DNA of 64,000 bases from Rhodoferax koreense (GTDB lineage: Bacteria; Pseudomonadota; Gammaproteobacteria; Burkholderiales; Burkholderiaceae_C), in the NCBI RefSeq assembly GCF_001955695.1, contig NZ_CP019236.1:1116001-1180000 (forward strand). Direction: 5' to 3'. The translations under genes were made by a program, and so were the position numbers. Shown piece after piece: positions 16,476 to 25,254 of this stretch (within the stretch, counting starts at the first letter, position 1; each line of letters starts with the position of its first letter). The notes beneath the pieces are model-generated. The model was given only the letters and a program-made list of their open reading frames with translations. It had not been told where the DNA came from and did not search any database.

Positions 16476-17156
16476 TCAACGCGCCACGGTGATGTTGACG
16501 CGGCGCAAGCCGGCCGGGGGCTGGGGAAAGCCGCTGAGCGCGGCCGAGAACATCAGCGGCAACACGTCGCGGTCCACCGGCCAGCGGCCGAGGTTGGCCG
16601 CGCGGGTTTCGTAGACGACCTGGCCGGTCGCGGCGTCGCGCATCACCACGCTCACCTCGCGCCGGTAGGCGCGTTCGTCCCAGCCCGAATAGAAGCCGTA
16701 GCCGAAGCCGCCGCCGTAGTAGGGCCACCAGGCGCCACCACCGCCGCGGCCGTAGTAGATGGAGGTGCGCGGCCACCAGTAGCCGGGTGCCGGCCGATCC
16801 CAGTAGTCCGGCAGCACCTGCTGGAGTTGCGCCGAAACTTGCACGTTGTAGCGCGCGTGGGCATCGTCCTGCACCATGCCGACCTGGGTCAGGGCGGGCA
16901 GCGCCATGGCTTCGAGACGGGTCTGTGCGGCCTGCTGGGCGGGCGTGGCCTGCTGCAGCGGCAACCGCTCGAACCGGAAGGTGGCCGGGCTCGGCGCGGC
17001 GGCGCCGGCCGGCGTGGTGGCGGTGGCGGGCAGGCTGGAGAAGGTCTGCACATCGCTGTCGACGCGCCAGGCCGTGGCGCAGCCCGAGAGGGCGATGGCG
17101 GCGGTGATCGCGCACACCGCGGCGAACGAGGAACGCAGGGACGGCAGAAGTTTCAT
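16476..17156 (-). CDS. DUF4136 lipoprotein
   Basis: 226 residues. The signal peptide carries the lipobox IALSGCATA (Cys about 26). The body follows the DUF4136 pattern: TFRFERLPLQ, a central ARYNVQVSAQLQQV, and EVSVVMRDAATGQVVYETRA near the end. A Gly/Tyr/Trp-rich stretch (about residues 125-165) probably forms a flexible surface loop. Function is unknown; it is likely attached to the outer membrane. It lies 113 bases upstream of pqiA on the same strand, so it may or may not share its promoter. Confidence 0.9.
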   Translation of the reverse strand: MKLLPSLRSSFAAVCAITAAIALSGCATAWRVDSDVQTFSSLPATATTPAGAAAPSPATFRFERLPLQQATPAQQAAQTRLEAMALPALTQVGMVQDDAHARYNVQVSAQLQQVLPDYWDRPAPGYWWPRTSIYYGRGGGGAWWPYYGGGFGYGFYSGWDERAYRREVSVVMRDAATGQVVYETRAANLGRWPVDRDVLPLMFSAALSGFPQPPAGLRRVNITVAR

Positions 17157-17191
17157 GTGGACTCCAAGGGCGGCGCGCCGCGCCAGCCGGT

Positions 17192-18124
17192 CTACAGGCG
17201 CACTACCTGCAGGCCGGGCAAGCCGGTGACGGGCGTGGGGAACGACTCGGCGTCGAAGGCCTTGTCGCCCTCTTCGCTGGGCACGCCGGTGGTCTTCAGA
17301 CCCTTGAAGTCGTAGCGGGTTCCGTCCATCAGATGGGAGGGCACGACGTTCTGCAGCGCGCCGAACATGCTTTCGATGCGTCCGGGGAACTTCTTTTCCC
17401 ATTCGCGCAGCATCTCGGCCACCTGTTTGCGCTGCAGGTTTTCCTGGCTGCCGCACAGCGTGCAAGGGATGATCGGGAACTGCTTGTGCGCGGCCCAGCG
17501 GACCAGGTCCTTCTCGGCCACGTAGGCCAGCGGGCGGATCACGATGTGCCGGCCGTCGTCGCTCACCAGCTTGGGTGGCATGCCTTTCAGCTTGCCGCCG
17601 AAGAACATGTTGAGGAAGAAGGTCTGCAGCATGTCGTCGCGGTGATGGCCGAGCGCGATCTTGGTCGCGCCGAGTTCATCGGCCACGCGGTACAGGATGC
17701 CGCGGCGCAGCCGGCTGCACAGGCCGCAGGTGGTCTTGCCCTCTGGGATCACGCGCTTGACGATGCTGTAGGTGTCCTGGTTCTCGATGTGGAACGGCAC
17801 GCCCAGCGCGCTCAGGTAGCTCGGCAGCACTTCCTCGGGAAAGCCGGGCTGCTTCTGGTCGAGGTTGACGGCGATCAGGTCGAAATGGATGGGCGCGCGG
17901 GCCTTGAGCTTGAGCAGGATGTCGAGCATGGCGTAGCTGTCCTTGCCGCCGCTCATGCACACCATGACCTTGTCGCCTTCCTCGATCATGTTGTAGTCGA
18001 CGATGGCGCGGCCGGTTTCGCGGCACAAGCGCTTTTCCAGCTTGTGCGTTTCACGCTCGATCCTGAAGTCGGGCAAGCCGGGGGTGACGGGCGCGGCCTC
18101 GTCGGCGGTCCATAGGGCGCTCAT
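17192..18124 (-). CDS. ttcA: tRNA 2-thiocytidine(32) synthetase TtcA
   Basis: 310 residues, normal length. TtcA adds sulfur to cytidine 32 of some tRNAs, using ATP and a [4Fe-4S] cluster. The PP-loop [10 protein letters not shown] (about residues 56-65), the Cys pair [10 protein letters not shown] and the third Cys region [13 protein letters not shown] are all present. The start ATG 18124 is supported by family alignment from memory. On the right it meets an inserted receptor/cyclase trio rather than folB, which commonly neighbours ttcA in Burkholderiales. Confidence 0.96.
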   Translation of the reverse strand: MSALWTADEAAPVTPGLPDFRIERETHKLEKRLCRETGRAIVDYNMIEEGDKVMVCMSGGKDSYAMLDILLKLKARAPIHFDLIAVNLDQKQPGFPEEVLPSYLSALGVPFHIENQDTYSIVKRVIPEGKTTCGLCSRLRRGILYRVADELGATKIALGHHRDDMLQTFFLNMFFGGKLKGMPPKLVSDDGRHIVIRPLAYVAEKDLVRWAAHKQFPIIPCTLCGSQENLQRKQVAEMLREWEKKFPGRIESMFGALQNVVPSHLMDGTRYDFKGLKTTGVPSEEGDKAFDAESFPTPVTGLPGLQVVRL

Positions 18125-18192
18125 GGTGTGGTTCTCGGTTCCGGGAAAACCGCGATTATCCCAGCCCGGTGGTTTTCGAGGCTTTTCGGGTG

Positions 18193-18945
18193 CTATTTCC
18201 CGTTCGGCGCCACCGTCCTGGCTTCCATGATGCGGCGCACCGTGCCGTTGCCCCGCAGCTGCTCGAACGCGGCCTTCGTGCGGGCCACGAGTTCGGGCGG
18301 CGTGCTCAGGCTGTAGGCCATGTACAGGCCGGTGTTGAGTTCTTCGAGCGGCAATACCTTTTCGAGCGAGGCGCAGTCGAAGTTGGCCTGCCGGCACTGG
18401 GTGGACGCGCCGTTTTCGCTCAGCGGCACCATGTCGACCTTGCGGTTGAGCAACTGCGCGAAGTTTTCCGCCACCTGGGCGGACACGACCAGCCGCGAGA
18501 AGCCCTGCCTGGTCAGATACTGGTGGCGGGTGTCGTCGCGCATCACGCCGATCACGTAGTTGCGCGCCGCGTCCAGGTTCTGCACCGCGATGTCGGCGCG
18601 CTCCTTGAGCCTGTAGAGGAAGTAGCGCACCTGGATGAATTCGCCGACCCAGTGGAACTGCTTTTCGCGCTCTGGCGTGCGGGCGATCAGGTAGATCAGC
18701 ACGTTGGGCTCGCTCAGTGCCATGTCGTAGGCGCGGGCCCAGGGATAGATGTTGACCTTGAAGTCCTTGATGCCGGCGGTGGCCAGCGTCTTCTCCAGCA
18801 CCTCGGTGGCCGGGCCGGCCACCTGATTGCCCTGCAGGGTGACGTAGGGCGAGGCTTCCGTGACCGCCCGAACGCTCTCGGCCGAGGCCGCGATCGGCGA
18901 CAGCGCCGCGATGCCTGTCAGCAAGATCAGCAAGGCAGATTTCAT
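18193..18945 (-). CDS. Periplasmic solute-binding protein, SBP_bac_3 type
   Basis: 250 residues. Signal peptide (about 1-24, ending ASAESV) and a bacterial extracellular solute-binding fold ([30 protein letters not shown], a region shared with polar amino acid receptors). The ligand is unknown. Two Cys (CRQANFDC) may form a disulfide. ATG 18945 is preferred: GGAG lies six bases before it; ATG 18957 is possible. The start overlaps the cyclase stop region by a few bases, so the two are coupled. No ABC permease or ATPase gene is adjacent, which suggests a sensory rather than transport role. Confidence 0.88.
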   Translation of the reverse strand: MKSALLILLTGIAALSPIAASAESVRAVTEASPYVTLQGNQVAGPATEVLEKTLATAGIKDFKVNIYPWARAYDMALSEPNVLIYLIARTPEREKQFHWVGEFIQVRYFLYRLKERADIAVQNLDAARNYVIGVMRDDTRHQYLTRQGFSRLVVSAQVAENFAQLLNRKVDMVPLSENGASTQCRQANFDCASLEKVLPLEELNTGLYMAYSLSTPPELVARTKAAFEQLRGNGTVRRIMEARTVAPNGK

Positions 18946-18947
18946 GG

Positions 18948-20363
18948 TCAGCTCCATTTGTCGTCCAAGGATTTTTGCGGCTCGGCCACCGCCACCTGGT
19001 TGCGGCCGCGGCTCTTGGCCAGGTACAGCGCGGTATCGGCCTGCTCGAACAGGGCGTCGAAACTTTGCATCCGCTCGGCGTCGAATTGCGCCAGGCCGAT
19101 GCTCACGGTAATGAACGGCGCCGTGCCGGAATCGCGGTGCGCGATGCCGAGTTCGGCCACGGCCTGCAGCAGTTGCGTGGCCAGCAGCGTGCCGGTCTGG
19201 GCGTCGGTGCCGGGCAGCAGCACGGCGAATTCCTCGCCGCCGATGCGCGAAACGAGTTCGCCGGCGCGTGCGCAGGTCGACTCGATCGCACGGGCCACGG
19301 CGCGCAGGCACTGGTCGCCCTTGGCATGGCCATAGGCATCGTTGTAGCGTTTGAATTCGTCGATGTCGCACACCAGCAGGGACAACGGCTGGCCATTGCG
19401 CTGCGCGCGGCGGAATTCGATCTCCTTGGTCTCGTCGAAGTGCCGCCGGTTGGCCAGGCCGGTCAGCGGATCGGTGCGGGCCAGGCCGTCGAGCATGGCG
19501 TTGGCGCTCTCCAGCCGGTCGTTGGTTTTCTCGAGCTCCAGCGTGCGTTCGCGCACCAGCGCGGCCAGGTTGTCGCGATGGGCGATGAGCTCCTTCTCGT
19601 CGCGCTGCTGGCGTTCGAGGTAATCCGACAAATTGCCCTGCAACTGGTTCACGCCGCTGACCAGCAGGGACAGCTCGTCCTGTCGCCGGCGGTCCCGCTC
19701 GAGCGTGAGCTTGGTGTCCAGGTTGAGCGGTGTGAGCTGGCTCAGGTGCTGGGCGATGCGACGCACGTGCACCGTCACCAGTCGGCTGAACATCAGCATG
19801 ATCAGGCTGGCCAGCAGCAGCGACTGCGCCACCTGGGTGGCGACGATGGCCACCATCTCGGCGCGCAGCCTTTGCCACAGGACGCGTTCGTCGCCATAGA
19901 GCGAGAATTCCCCCACCGCCTCCCTGGAGCCGGGAAAGGCCTCGTAGTCGAGCTTCACGTGGAGGACGGGCGCCAGGGTGGACGGCCGCCAGCCCTCACG
20001 CCGGCGCTGGAACACCTCGGGCGCACGGTTGCTCGACTGCAGGCTGACCACCACTTGGCCGACCGAAGCCACGTTGGCCGCGCTGGTCAGGTGGGCCTGC
20101 AGCGATTCCCGGTCCATGTCCCAGATCGACTTGGACAGCGTGCGCTGGTACACCTGGGCGATCAGCTGGAGCTCGCCCGACATGGCGGCCACGTTGTTCT
20201 GCCAGGCCGACCAGGTCCGCAGCGCCGCCACGACGACGGTGAACAGCAGGCAGAACGCCAGCGTGGCCAGCACCAGGCGCCCGCCGAGCGAGTTGCGCCG
20301 CAGCGTCGGGGCCGCCGTCGTGGTAGGCGCCGGCGAGGGAGATGGATCGACGGTCAAAGCCAC
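18948..20363 (-). CDS. Membrane-bound diguanylate cyclase (GGDEF) with periplasmic sensor
   Basis: 471 residues. Two membrane segments (about 27-49 and 165-190) bracket a periplasmic sensor domain. HAMP-like and coiled-coil regions follow (about 190-300), then a GGDEF domain with [16 protein letters not shown] and the active site GGEEF (375-379). It should make cyclic di-GMP from two GTP. The inhibitory RxxD site is not canonical (RAGE instead), so product inhibition may be absent. It is flanked on both sides by solute-binding proteins in the same operon, which are candidate ligand-sensing partners. Confidence 0.93.
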   Translation of the reverse strand: MALTVDPSPSPAPTTTAAPTLRRNSLGGRLVLATLAFCLLFTVVVAALRTWSAWQNNVAAMSGELQLIAQVYQRTLSKSIWDMDRESLQAHLTSAANVASVGQVVVSLQSSNRAPEVFQRRREGWRPSTLAPVLHVKLDYEAFPGSREAVGEFSLYGDERVLWQRLRAEMVAIVATQVAQSLLLASLIMLMFSRLVTVHVRRIAQHLSQLTPLNLDTKLTLERDRRRQDELSLLVSGVNQLQGNLSDYLERQQRDEKELIAHRDNLAALVRERTLELEKTNDRLESANAMLDGLARTDPLTGLANRRHFDETKEIEFRRAQRNGQPLSLLVCDIDEFKRYNDAYGHAKGDQCLRAVARAIESTCARAGELVSRIGGEEFAVLLPGTDAQTGTLLATQLLQAVAELGIAHRDSGTAPFITVSIGLAQFDAERMQSFDALFEQADTALYLAKSRGRNQVAVAEPQKSLDDKWS

Positions 20364-21118
20364 TTGCGCTGCAAGGCGTCGTAGGTGCCGTTTTTCTTGA
20401 TGGCTTCCAGGCCCTTGCGGAAGCGTTCGACCAGTGCGTCGGGCGTCTTCAGGCCGAAGGCCATGTAGTTGCCGCCGCCGCTGAGTTCGGCGACGCGCAG
20501 GTTCTTCTGCAGCGTCGCGGCGGGATCGTCACCGGCCTGGCGCGCCATGTAGTACGCGCCGAGTTCGTTCATGATCCACAGGTCGATGCGTCCGCGCTTG
20601 AGCTTCTCGTAGTTGAGCTCGTAGCGGTTGCTCGACTGCAGGTTGCGTCCCACCACGAAGCCCTGCTGGACGAGGAACTGCTCGCCGACGTCCTGGTTCA
20701 CGGTGCCGATCTGCAGGTTGCGGGCCTCGGACAGCTCGTTGATGCGGATGTTGCGGCTCTTCAGCGAGAACAGGTAGAAGTCGGTCGGCGTGATCTGGCC
20801 CACCCATTTGAAGAGGTTCTCGCGTTCCTTGGAGCGGTTCATCGAATAGATCAACACGCTGTCGGCGCGCTGTGCGGTCTCGTAGGCGCGCGCCCAGGGC
20901 ATCGACTGGAACTGGCCCTCGACGTTGATCTCCCGGAGCACCGCCTGCACCACCTCGGTCCCGAGGCCGGTGATGACGCCGTTGTCCGTGTAGTTGTACG
21001 GCGGATATTCCTCGGTGAGGATTTTCACCGTGTCGGTGGCGAAGGCCGGCAGCGCGGGCAGCAGCAAGCCGCACAGCAGCAGGCGGCGCGCGGGACTCAG
21101 CAGGCCGGGTTCGCGCAT
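20354..21118 (-). CDS. Periplasmic solute-binding protein, SBP_bac_3 type
   Basis: 254 residues with a signal peptide (about 1-27, ending LPAFATDTV) and the SBP_bac_3 fold: VKILTEEYPPYNYTDNG, GLGTEVVQAVLREI, MPWARAYETAQRADSVLIYS. It is a paralogue of the receptor at 18193-18945 but clearly diverged. It overlaps the diguanylate cyclase by 10 bases. The ligand is unknown; polar amino acids or polyamine-like compounds are typical of the fold. There is no transporter nearby. Confidence 0.88.
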   Translation of the reverse strand: MREPGLLSPARRLLLCGLLLPALPAFATDTVKILTEEYPPYNYTDNGVITGLGTEVVQAVLREINVEGQFQSMPWARAYETAQRADSVLIYSMNRSKERENLFKWVGQITPTDFYLFSLKSRNIRINELSEARNLQIGTVNQDVGEQFLVQQGFVVGRNLQSSNRYELNYEKLKRGRIDLWIMNELGAYYMARQAGDDPAATLQKNLRVAELSGGGNYMAFGLKTPDALVERFRKGLEAIKKNGTYDALQRKWL

Positions 21119-21122
21119 GGCC

Positions 21123-21494
21123 TCACCACTGCCCGGTTTCCATGCGGATCGCGACCTCGCAGTCGTCGAAGATCTCCAGCTTGGCGATCTTCACGCGCAC
21201 GCCGAGCACGCCGGGCAGCAACATCAGCCGCGCGGCGAGCTTGCCGATCAGGCTCTCCAGCAGGTTCACGTGTTCGGCCGTGCATTCGTCGATGATGATC
21301 TGGCGCACCTTGCGGTAGTCGAGCACGTGGTGGATGTCGTCGTCGCGCGGATGCAGCGGCTGCGTGCCGAGGTTCAGCGAGGCATCGACCTGGATCGGCT
21401 GCGGATCGGTCTTTTCGAAATCGAAGATGCCGACGTTGGCATCGAAACGCAGGCCTGTGAGGTGCAGCGTCTGGCTGCCGGCGGTGTTGGGCAT
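21123..21494 (-). CDS. folB: Dihydroneopterin aldolase
   Basis: 123 residues, the usual FolB length. The enzyme cleaves dihydroneopterin to hydroxymethyl-dihydropterin in folate synthesis; some members also epimerise. Hallmarks are VGIFDFEKTDPQPIQVD, HVLDYRKVRQIIIDE, LLESLIGKLAARLM and VKIAKLEIFDDCEVAI. The start ATG 21494 fits the family. It is followed four bases later by the solute-binding protein gene and preceded by a folM-like reductase, so the pterin genes are paired. Confidence 0.94.
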   Translation of the reverse strand: MPNTAGSQTLHLTGLRFDANVGIFDFEKTDPQPIQVDASLNLGTQPLHPRDDDIHHVLDYRKVRQIIIDECTAEHVNLLESLIGKLAARLMLLPGVLGVRVKIAKLEIFDDCEVAIRMETGQW

Positions 21495-21508
21495 GGGGTT
21501 TTCGTCCA

Positions 21509-22336
21509 CTAGGACATCAGCGAAAAATCGCGGTCGAACTTCATCAGGTGCTGGCCGCCGTCGACCACCAGCGTGGTGCCGGTGAGCGACTGGTTGTCCA
21601 GCGCGAACTTGACCGTGGCCGCCACGTCGGCCGGCGTGGACGAGCGGCCCAGCGGTGCCAGCCGGTGGCGCTCGGCGAAGGCCGCGTCGTCCAGCAGGTG
21701 GCTGGTGAGCGTGAGCCCGGGCGCCACGCCCACGACGCGCACGCGCGGCGCCAGCGCCAGCGCCAGCATGGTGCCGGCGGCCTCGAGCGCGGCCTTGGAC
21801 AGGGTGTAGCTGAAAAAATCCGGGTTCAGGTTCCATAACTTCTGGTCGAGCAGGTTGACCACCACCCCTGCCACCCGGGCCGTGCCTGGCCGATCGGGCC
21901 GCTCGGCCAGGTGCGCATGCAACGCCTGTGCCAGCAGCACCGGGGCGCCGGTGTTGGCGCGCCAGTGCCGCTCCATCGATGCGAAGCTGAAACTCTCGGC
22001 GCCGTCGTTCTCGAAGGTCGAGGCGCTGTTGACCACGGCGTCCACCGCGCCGAAATGCGCCACCACCCGCGGCAGCAGCGCGCGCACCGCGGCCTCGTCG
22101 GCCAGGTCGGCCTGGAATTTCGCATGAAAAGTGCCGCTGTCCCTGGATAAATCGGCGCAGTCAGCTACAGTTTTGCTAGCGTCCTGTTCGGAGCTTCGGT
22201 AATGGACCGCCACCTGCCAGCCCGCCGAGGCCAGCGCCAGCGCGATCTCGCGGCCCAGCCGCTTGGCCGCGCCGGTGACCAGCACGGTGCGCGCGGCGGG
22301 TACGGCTTCGGAGGCGGAATCGGGCAGGGGCGGCAT
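21509..22336 (-). CDS. folM: FolM/pteridine-reductase-like short-chain dehydrogenase
   Basis: 275 residues. The NADPH motif TGAAKRLGREIA has the TGxxxRxG pattern of FolM and PTR1 pteridine reductases. The catalytic YxxxK is in FSYTLSKAALE, and NSAS replaces the usual NNAG. FolM reduces dihydromonapterin or dihydrofolate; location next to folB supports a pterin substrate. Part of the N-terminal third (about residues 50-68) is encoded by an AT-richer stretch that resembles a dispersed repeat (22130-22180). The gene starts 17 bases from the divergent midA gene, so their promoters must overlap. Confidence 0.88.
   Translation of the reverse strand: MPPLPDSASEAVPAARTVLVTGAAKRLGREIALALASAGWQVAVHYRSSEQDASKTVADCADLSRDSGTFHAKFQADLADEAAVRALLPRVVAHFGAVDAVVNSASTFENDGAESFSFASMERHWRANTGAPVLLAQALHAHLAERPDRPGTARVAGVVVNLLDQKLWNLNPDFFSYTLSKAALEAAGTMLALALAPRVRVVGVAPGLTLTSHLLDDAAFAERHRLAPLGRSSTPADVAATVKFALDNQSLTGTTLVVDGGQHLMKFDRDFSLMS
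22130..22180. repeat. Possible dispersed short repeat inside the folM-like gene
   Basis: On the minus strand GCTAGCAAAACTGTAGCTGA then CTGCGCCGATTTATCCAGG. The pattern CTAxCAAAA, TAGCTG, TGCGC, TTTATC matches my memory of a short repeat common in Comamonadaceae. It is less GC-rich than the gene around it and keeps the frame, adding about 15 residues in a variable part of the protein. Unverified. Confidence 0.4.
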
Positions 22337-22353
22337 TCGGGGACAATCCAGGG

Positions 22354-23478
22354 GTGATCACAAGTCCCCACAGTTTAACGACCGCCCTCCAGGGCGAGAT
22401 TTCCGCCGCCATCCGCACCGCCGGCGGCTGGATCGGCTTCGACCGTTTCATGGCCATGGCGCTGTACACGCCGGGCCTGGGCTACTACGCCAACACCAGC
22501 CTCAAGTTCGGCACCATGCCCACCGTCATGGAAGACGGACAGCGCGTCACCGGCAGCGATTTCGTCACCGCGCCCGAGATGTCGCCGCTATTCGGCCGTG
22601 CGCTGGCCGCGCAGATCGCCGAGGCGCTCGAGGCCACCGGCACCCGTGAAGTCTGGGAATTTGGCGCGGGTTCGGGCGCGCTCGCGCTGCAGCTGCTCGA
22701 GGCCCTCGGCGACCGGATCGACCGCTACACCATCGTCGACCTCTCCGGCGTGCTGCGCGGGCGCCAGCAGGCGGCGCTGGCGGCGTTCGAAGGCAAGGTC
22801 GTCTGGGTCGATGCACTGCCCGAGGCCATGCACGGCGTGGTCGTCGGCAACGAGGTGCTCGACGCCATGCCGGTGCAGCTATTGGCGCGCGTCGACGGCG
22901 AATGGTTCGAGCGCGGCGTGGCCGAGGGGGAAGGCGATGCCCCATGGGCCTGGCAGGACCGTACCACCGATTTGCGCCCGCCGGTCGACATCGAAGGCCC
23001 GCACGACTACCTCACCGAGATCCATGCGCAGGGCGTGGCCTTCATCCACACCCTGGCCGAACGGCTGCAGCGCGGCGCGGCGTTCTTCCTCGACTACGGC
23101 TTTCCCGAGGGCGAGTACTACCATCCGCAGCGCAGCGGCGGCACGGTGATGTGCCACCGGGCGCACCGGGCCGATCCCGATCCGCTGGCCGACGTCGGCC
23201 TGAAGGACATCACCGCCCACGTCAATTTCACCGCCATCGCGCTGGCCGGCCAGGACGCGGGGCTGGAGGTGCTGGGTTATGCCAACCAGGCGCGTTTCCT
23301 GATGAACTGCGGCCTGCTCGCACGGATGGAACAGGGCGACGTCATGGACCGCGCGCGGGCCATTAAGCTGATCCAGGAGCACGAAATGGGTGAACTGTTC
23401 AAGGTGGTCGGCTTCGCCAAGGGGACTGCCTGGGATGCAATCGGTTTCAAAAACGGCGATCGCAGCCACACGCTTTGA
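22354..23478 (+). CDS. MidA-type class I SAM-dependent methyltransferase
   Basis: 374 residues of the MidA / NDUFAF7 family (DUF185). The family start (IGFDRFMAMALYTPGLGYY) is followed by the SAM motif WEFGAGSGALALQLL and the conserved GNEVLDAMPVQLL and FFLDYGFPEGEYYHPQR. The mitochondrial homologue methylates an Arg of a complex I subunit; the bacterial target is not established. The start is GTG 22354. It is divergent from the folM-like gene with a 17-base gap. Confidence 0.92.
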   Translation: MITSPHSLTTALQGEISAAIRTAGGWIGFDRFMAMALYTPGLGYYANTSLKFGTMPTVMEDGQRVTGSDFVTAPEMSPLFGRALAAQIAEALEATGTREVWEFGAGSGALALQLLEALGDRIDRYTIVDLSGVLRGRQQAALAAFEGKVVWVDALPEAMHGVVVGNEVLDAMPVQLLARVDGEWFERGVAEGEGDAPWAWQDRTTDLRPPVDIEGPHDYLTEIHAQGVAFIHTLAERLQRGAAFFLDYGFPEGEYYHPQRSGGTVMCHRAHRADPDPLADVGLKDITAHVNFTAIALAGQDAGLEVLGYANQARFLMNCGLLARMEQGDVMDRARAIKLIQEHEMGELFKVVGFAKGTAWDAIGFKNGDRSHTL

Positions 23479-23482
23479 CATC

Positions 23483-23677
23483 ATGATCCGCTGGCTGCTT
23501 GTCATTTTCGTGGCGCTGATTTTCATCAGCTGGTTTACACCCTTGCTCGGCAAATTGGGCTTCGGCAAACTGCCGGGCGACGTGAGATTCAAACTGTTCG
23601 GGCGTGAGTGGTTTCTGCCATTCACCACCACCATCGTGCTGAGCGCCTTGGCCAGCGTCATTTCAAAAATCCTCTAG
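23483..23677 (+). CDS. DUF2905 small membrane protein
   Basis: 64 residues. Two membrane segments (about 3-22, LLVIFVALIFISWFTPLLG, and 45-62) flank a conserved KLGFGKLPGDVRFKLFGREW loop, as in the DUF2905 family. Function is unknown. It begins four bases after midA and ends 17 bases before the ROK gene, so it is probably co-transcribed with both. Confidence 0.92.
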   Translation: MIRWLLVIFVALIFISWFTPLLGKLGFGKLPGDVRFKLFGREWFLPFTTTIVLSALASVISKIL

Positions 23678-23694
23678 TTTTTCGAGCTATTCCC

Positions 23695-24636
23695 ATGAAA
23701 GCATGTGTAGACATCGGCGGCACCAAGGTCGCCGTCAGCCTGACCGACAACCAGGGCACCACCCCCAGCCTGCAGGCGCGCCGCGCCGAGCCCACGGCCA
23801 AGACCGGTGCCAACGACGCGTTGGCCGTGCAGATCATCCGCATGGTCGAGGAGGCCTGCGCCGAAGTCGGCGTGCAGGCGTCCACGGTCGACGAGGTCGG
23901 GGTGTCGTCCTGCGGGCCGTTCGTGCTCACCGACGGCCTGGTCGAATTGGCCGCGCCCAACATCTGCGGCGGCCTGGCCGGCCCGGCGCGCGGCCTGCCC
24001 AACGACTGGCATTCCGCCCTGCTCGAAGCCCCGCTGCGCGCGCGCTTCGGCCAACGGGTGCGGGTGGAGAACGACTGCATCGCCGCACTCGAGGCCGAAC
24101 GCCGCTGGGGCGCGCTGCAGGGGCTGGACCACTGCGCGTACGTGACCTGGAGCACCGGCATCGGCATGGGCCTGTGCGTGGACGGCCACATCCTGCGCGG
24201 CAAGAACGGCAATGCCGGCCACGCGGGCCACATGTTCGTCTCGGACAACAACGACGCGCTGTGCGGCTGCGGCAACATCGGCGACGTGGAAGGCCTGATC
24301 GCGGGCAATGCCATCGCGCGCCGCTTCGGCCAGGAAGCCGCGCCTTTGTTCAAGGCGGCGGGTGCCGGCGATGCTGACGCGCTGGCCATCGTCGATGGCC
24401 TGTGCCTCGTGATGGGTCGCACGCTGTACAACCTGGTGGTCACGCTCGACCTGCAGGCCATCAGCCTGGGCGGCAGCGTTTTCTGGCACAACCGCGATTT
24501 ACTGCTGCCGCGCCTGCAATCGCATATTGACGGCCGCCTGCCTTCATTAACCGCGGGCATGCGTTGTGTCCCAGCCGGACTGGCGGACAAGGTGGGCGAT
24601 TACGCCGCTTTGGCCCTGCTGTCGCACGGGGCTTAA
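23695..24636 (+). CDS. ROK-family sugar kinase-like protein
   Basis: 313 residues with the ROK fold: ATP-binding CVDIGGTKVAVS at the start, EVGVSSCGPFV, VENDCIAALEAE and the ROK signature WSTGIGMGLCVDGHILRG followed by GNAGHAGHM. The zinc-binding region CGCGNIGDVEG has Asp where a third Cys is usual. ROK members include glucokinases and N-acyl-sugar kinases; the substrate here is not determined. It has no N-terminal DNA-binding domain, so it is an enzyme rather than a repressor. It is the last gene of the midA unit. Confidence 0.9.
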   Translation: MKACVDIGGTKVAVSLTDNQGTTPSLQARRAEPTAKTGANDALAVQIIRMVEEACAEVGVQASTVDEVGVSSCGPFVLTDGLVELAAPNICGGLAGPARGLPNDWHSALLEAPLRARFGQRVRVENDCIAALEAERRWGALQGLDHCAYVTWSTGIGMGLCVDGHILRGKNGNAGHAGHMFVSDNNDALCGCGNIGDVEGLIAGNAIARRFGQEAAPLFKAAGAGDADALAIVDGLCLVMGRTLYNLVVTLDLQAISLGGSVFWHNRDLLLPRLQSHIDGRLPSLTAGMRCVPAGLADKVGDYAALALLSHGA

Positions 24637-24750
24637 TTGGCTGCTCGCCTTGCCATTCGGTACCCGCCAATGGCATGCCAAGGGTTTTGGAGTGGAATAC
24701 GGCTGGAATTAATGATTCCTTTGTAAATTTTGTGTGAATGAAAGCGGGAG

Positions 24751-24815
24751 CCGATTCGCATAATCGGTTCTGATGAATATAATCAAGGTTCTCGATTCCA
24801 TTTTTCATCAGAACC
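24751..24815 (+). promoter_or_regulatory. Promoter with nested inverted repeats upstream of the H-NS-like gene
   Basis: TTCGCA (24755-24760), 17 bases, TATAAT (24778-24783) form a strong sigma-70-type promoter. A perfect 12-base inverted repeat, GGTTCTGATGAA (24766-24777) and TTCATCAGAACC (24804-24815), flanks the -10 element; its right arm ends three bases before the ATG at 24819. A second dyad, CCGATT (24751-24756) and AATCGG (24762-24767), covers the -35. Together these look like an operator, possibly autoregulatory. No strong ribosome binding site is seen. Confidence 0.65.
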
Positions 24816-24818
24816 AAT

Positions 24819-25130
24819 ATGACCACCTATAAAGAGCTCCTTCAGCAACGCGAAGCCCTGGAACGTCAAATCAGCGAGGCTCGCCAGCGCGAAAATGCGC
24901 AAGCCCTGGCCCAGGTGCGAGCCCTGGTGGCCGATTTCGAATTGACGCCGGAAGACGTATTCCCTACTGGCAAGACCCGTGGCCCCAAGGCCGCGGCAGA
25001 TAAATCCGGCGGCAAGACCAAGGTGGCGCCCAAATACCGTAATCCGGCCACCGGCGATACCTGGACCGGCCGTGGCAAGCCACCGCGCTGGATTCAGGAC
25101 CAGGACCGCGCGCAATTCCTGATCGCCTGA
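24819..25130 (+). CDS. H-NS-like nucleoid-associated protein
   Basis: 103 residues. An N-terminal coiled-coil oligomerisation part (about 1-40, LLQQREALERQISEARQRE) and a C-terminal H-NS DNA-binding domain with YRNPATGDTWTGRGKPPRW, whose TWTGRGKxPxW core is the AT-hook-like loop that silences AT-rich DNA. It likely acts as a xenogeneic silencer or global repressor. The region upstream is AT-rich and carries unusual inverted repeats (see that entry). It is followed by a strong hairpin and is monocistronic. Confidence 0.95.
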   Translation: MTTYKELLQQREALERQISEARQRENAQALAQVRALVADFELTPEDVFPTGKTRGPKAAADKSGGKTKVAPKYRNPATGDTWTGRGKPPRWIQDQDRAQFLIA

Positions 25131-25170
25131 TCGGCGAAACCGGGTTTCCCAGGGGTTTATCCCGGGATTG

Positions 25171-25210
25171 AAAGCAAAAAGAAAGCCGGCATTGCCGGCT
25201 TTCTGCTTTT
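25171..25210. terminator. Bidirectional Rho-independent terminator
   Basis: GAAAGCCGGC, ATT, GCCGGCTTTC (25181-25203) forms a perfect stem. It is extended by AAAGCA on the left and TGCTTT on the right, giving A and T tracts on both sides. It lies between the convergent H-NS-like gene and otsA and can terminate both. Confidence 0.88.
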
Positions 25211-25254
25211 CGCGGGCGTCGCGGTACGGGGCCGCCCGTACATGTCTCGCGGTT

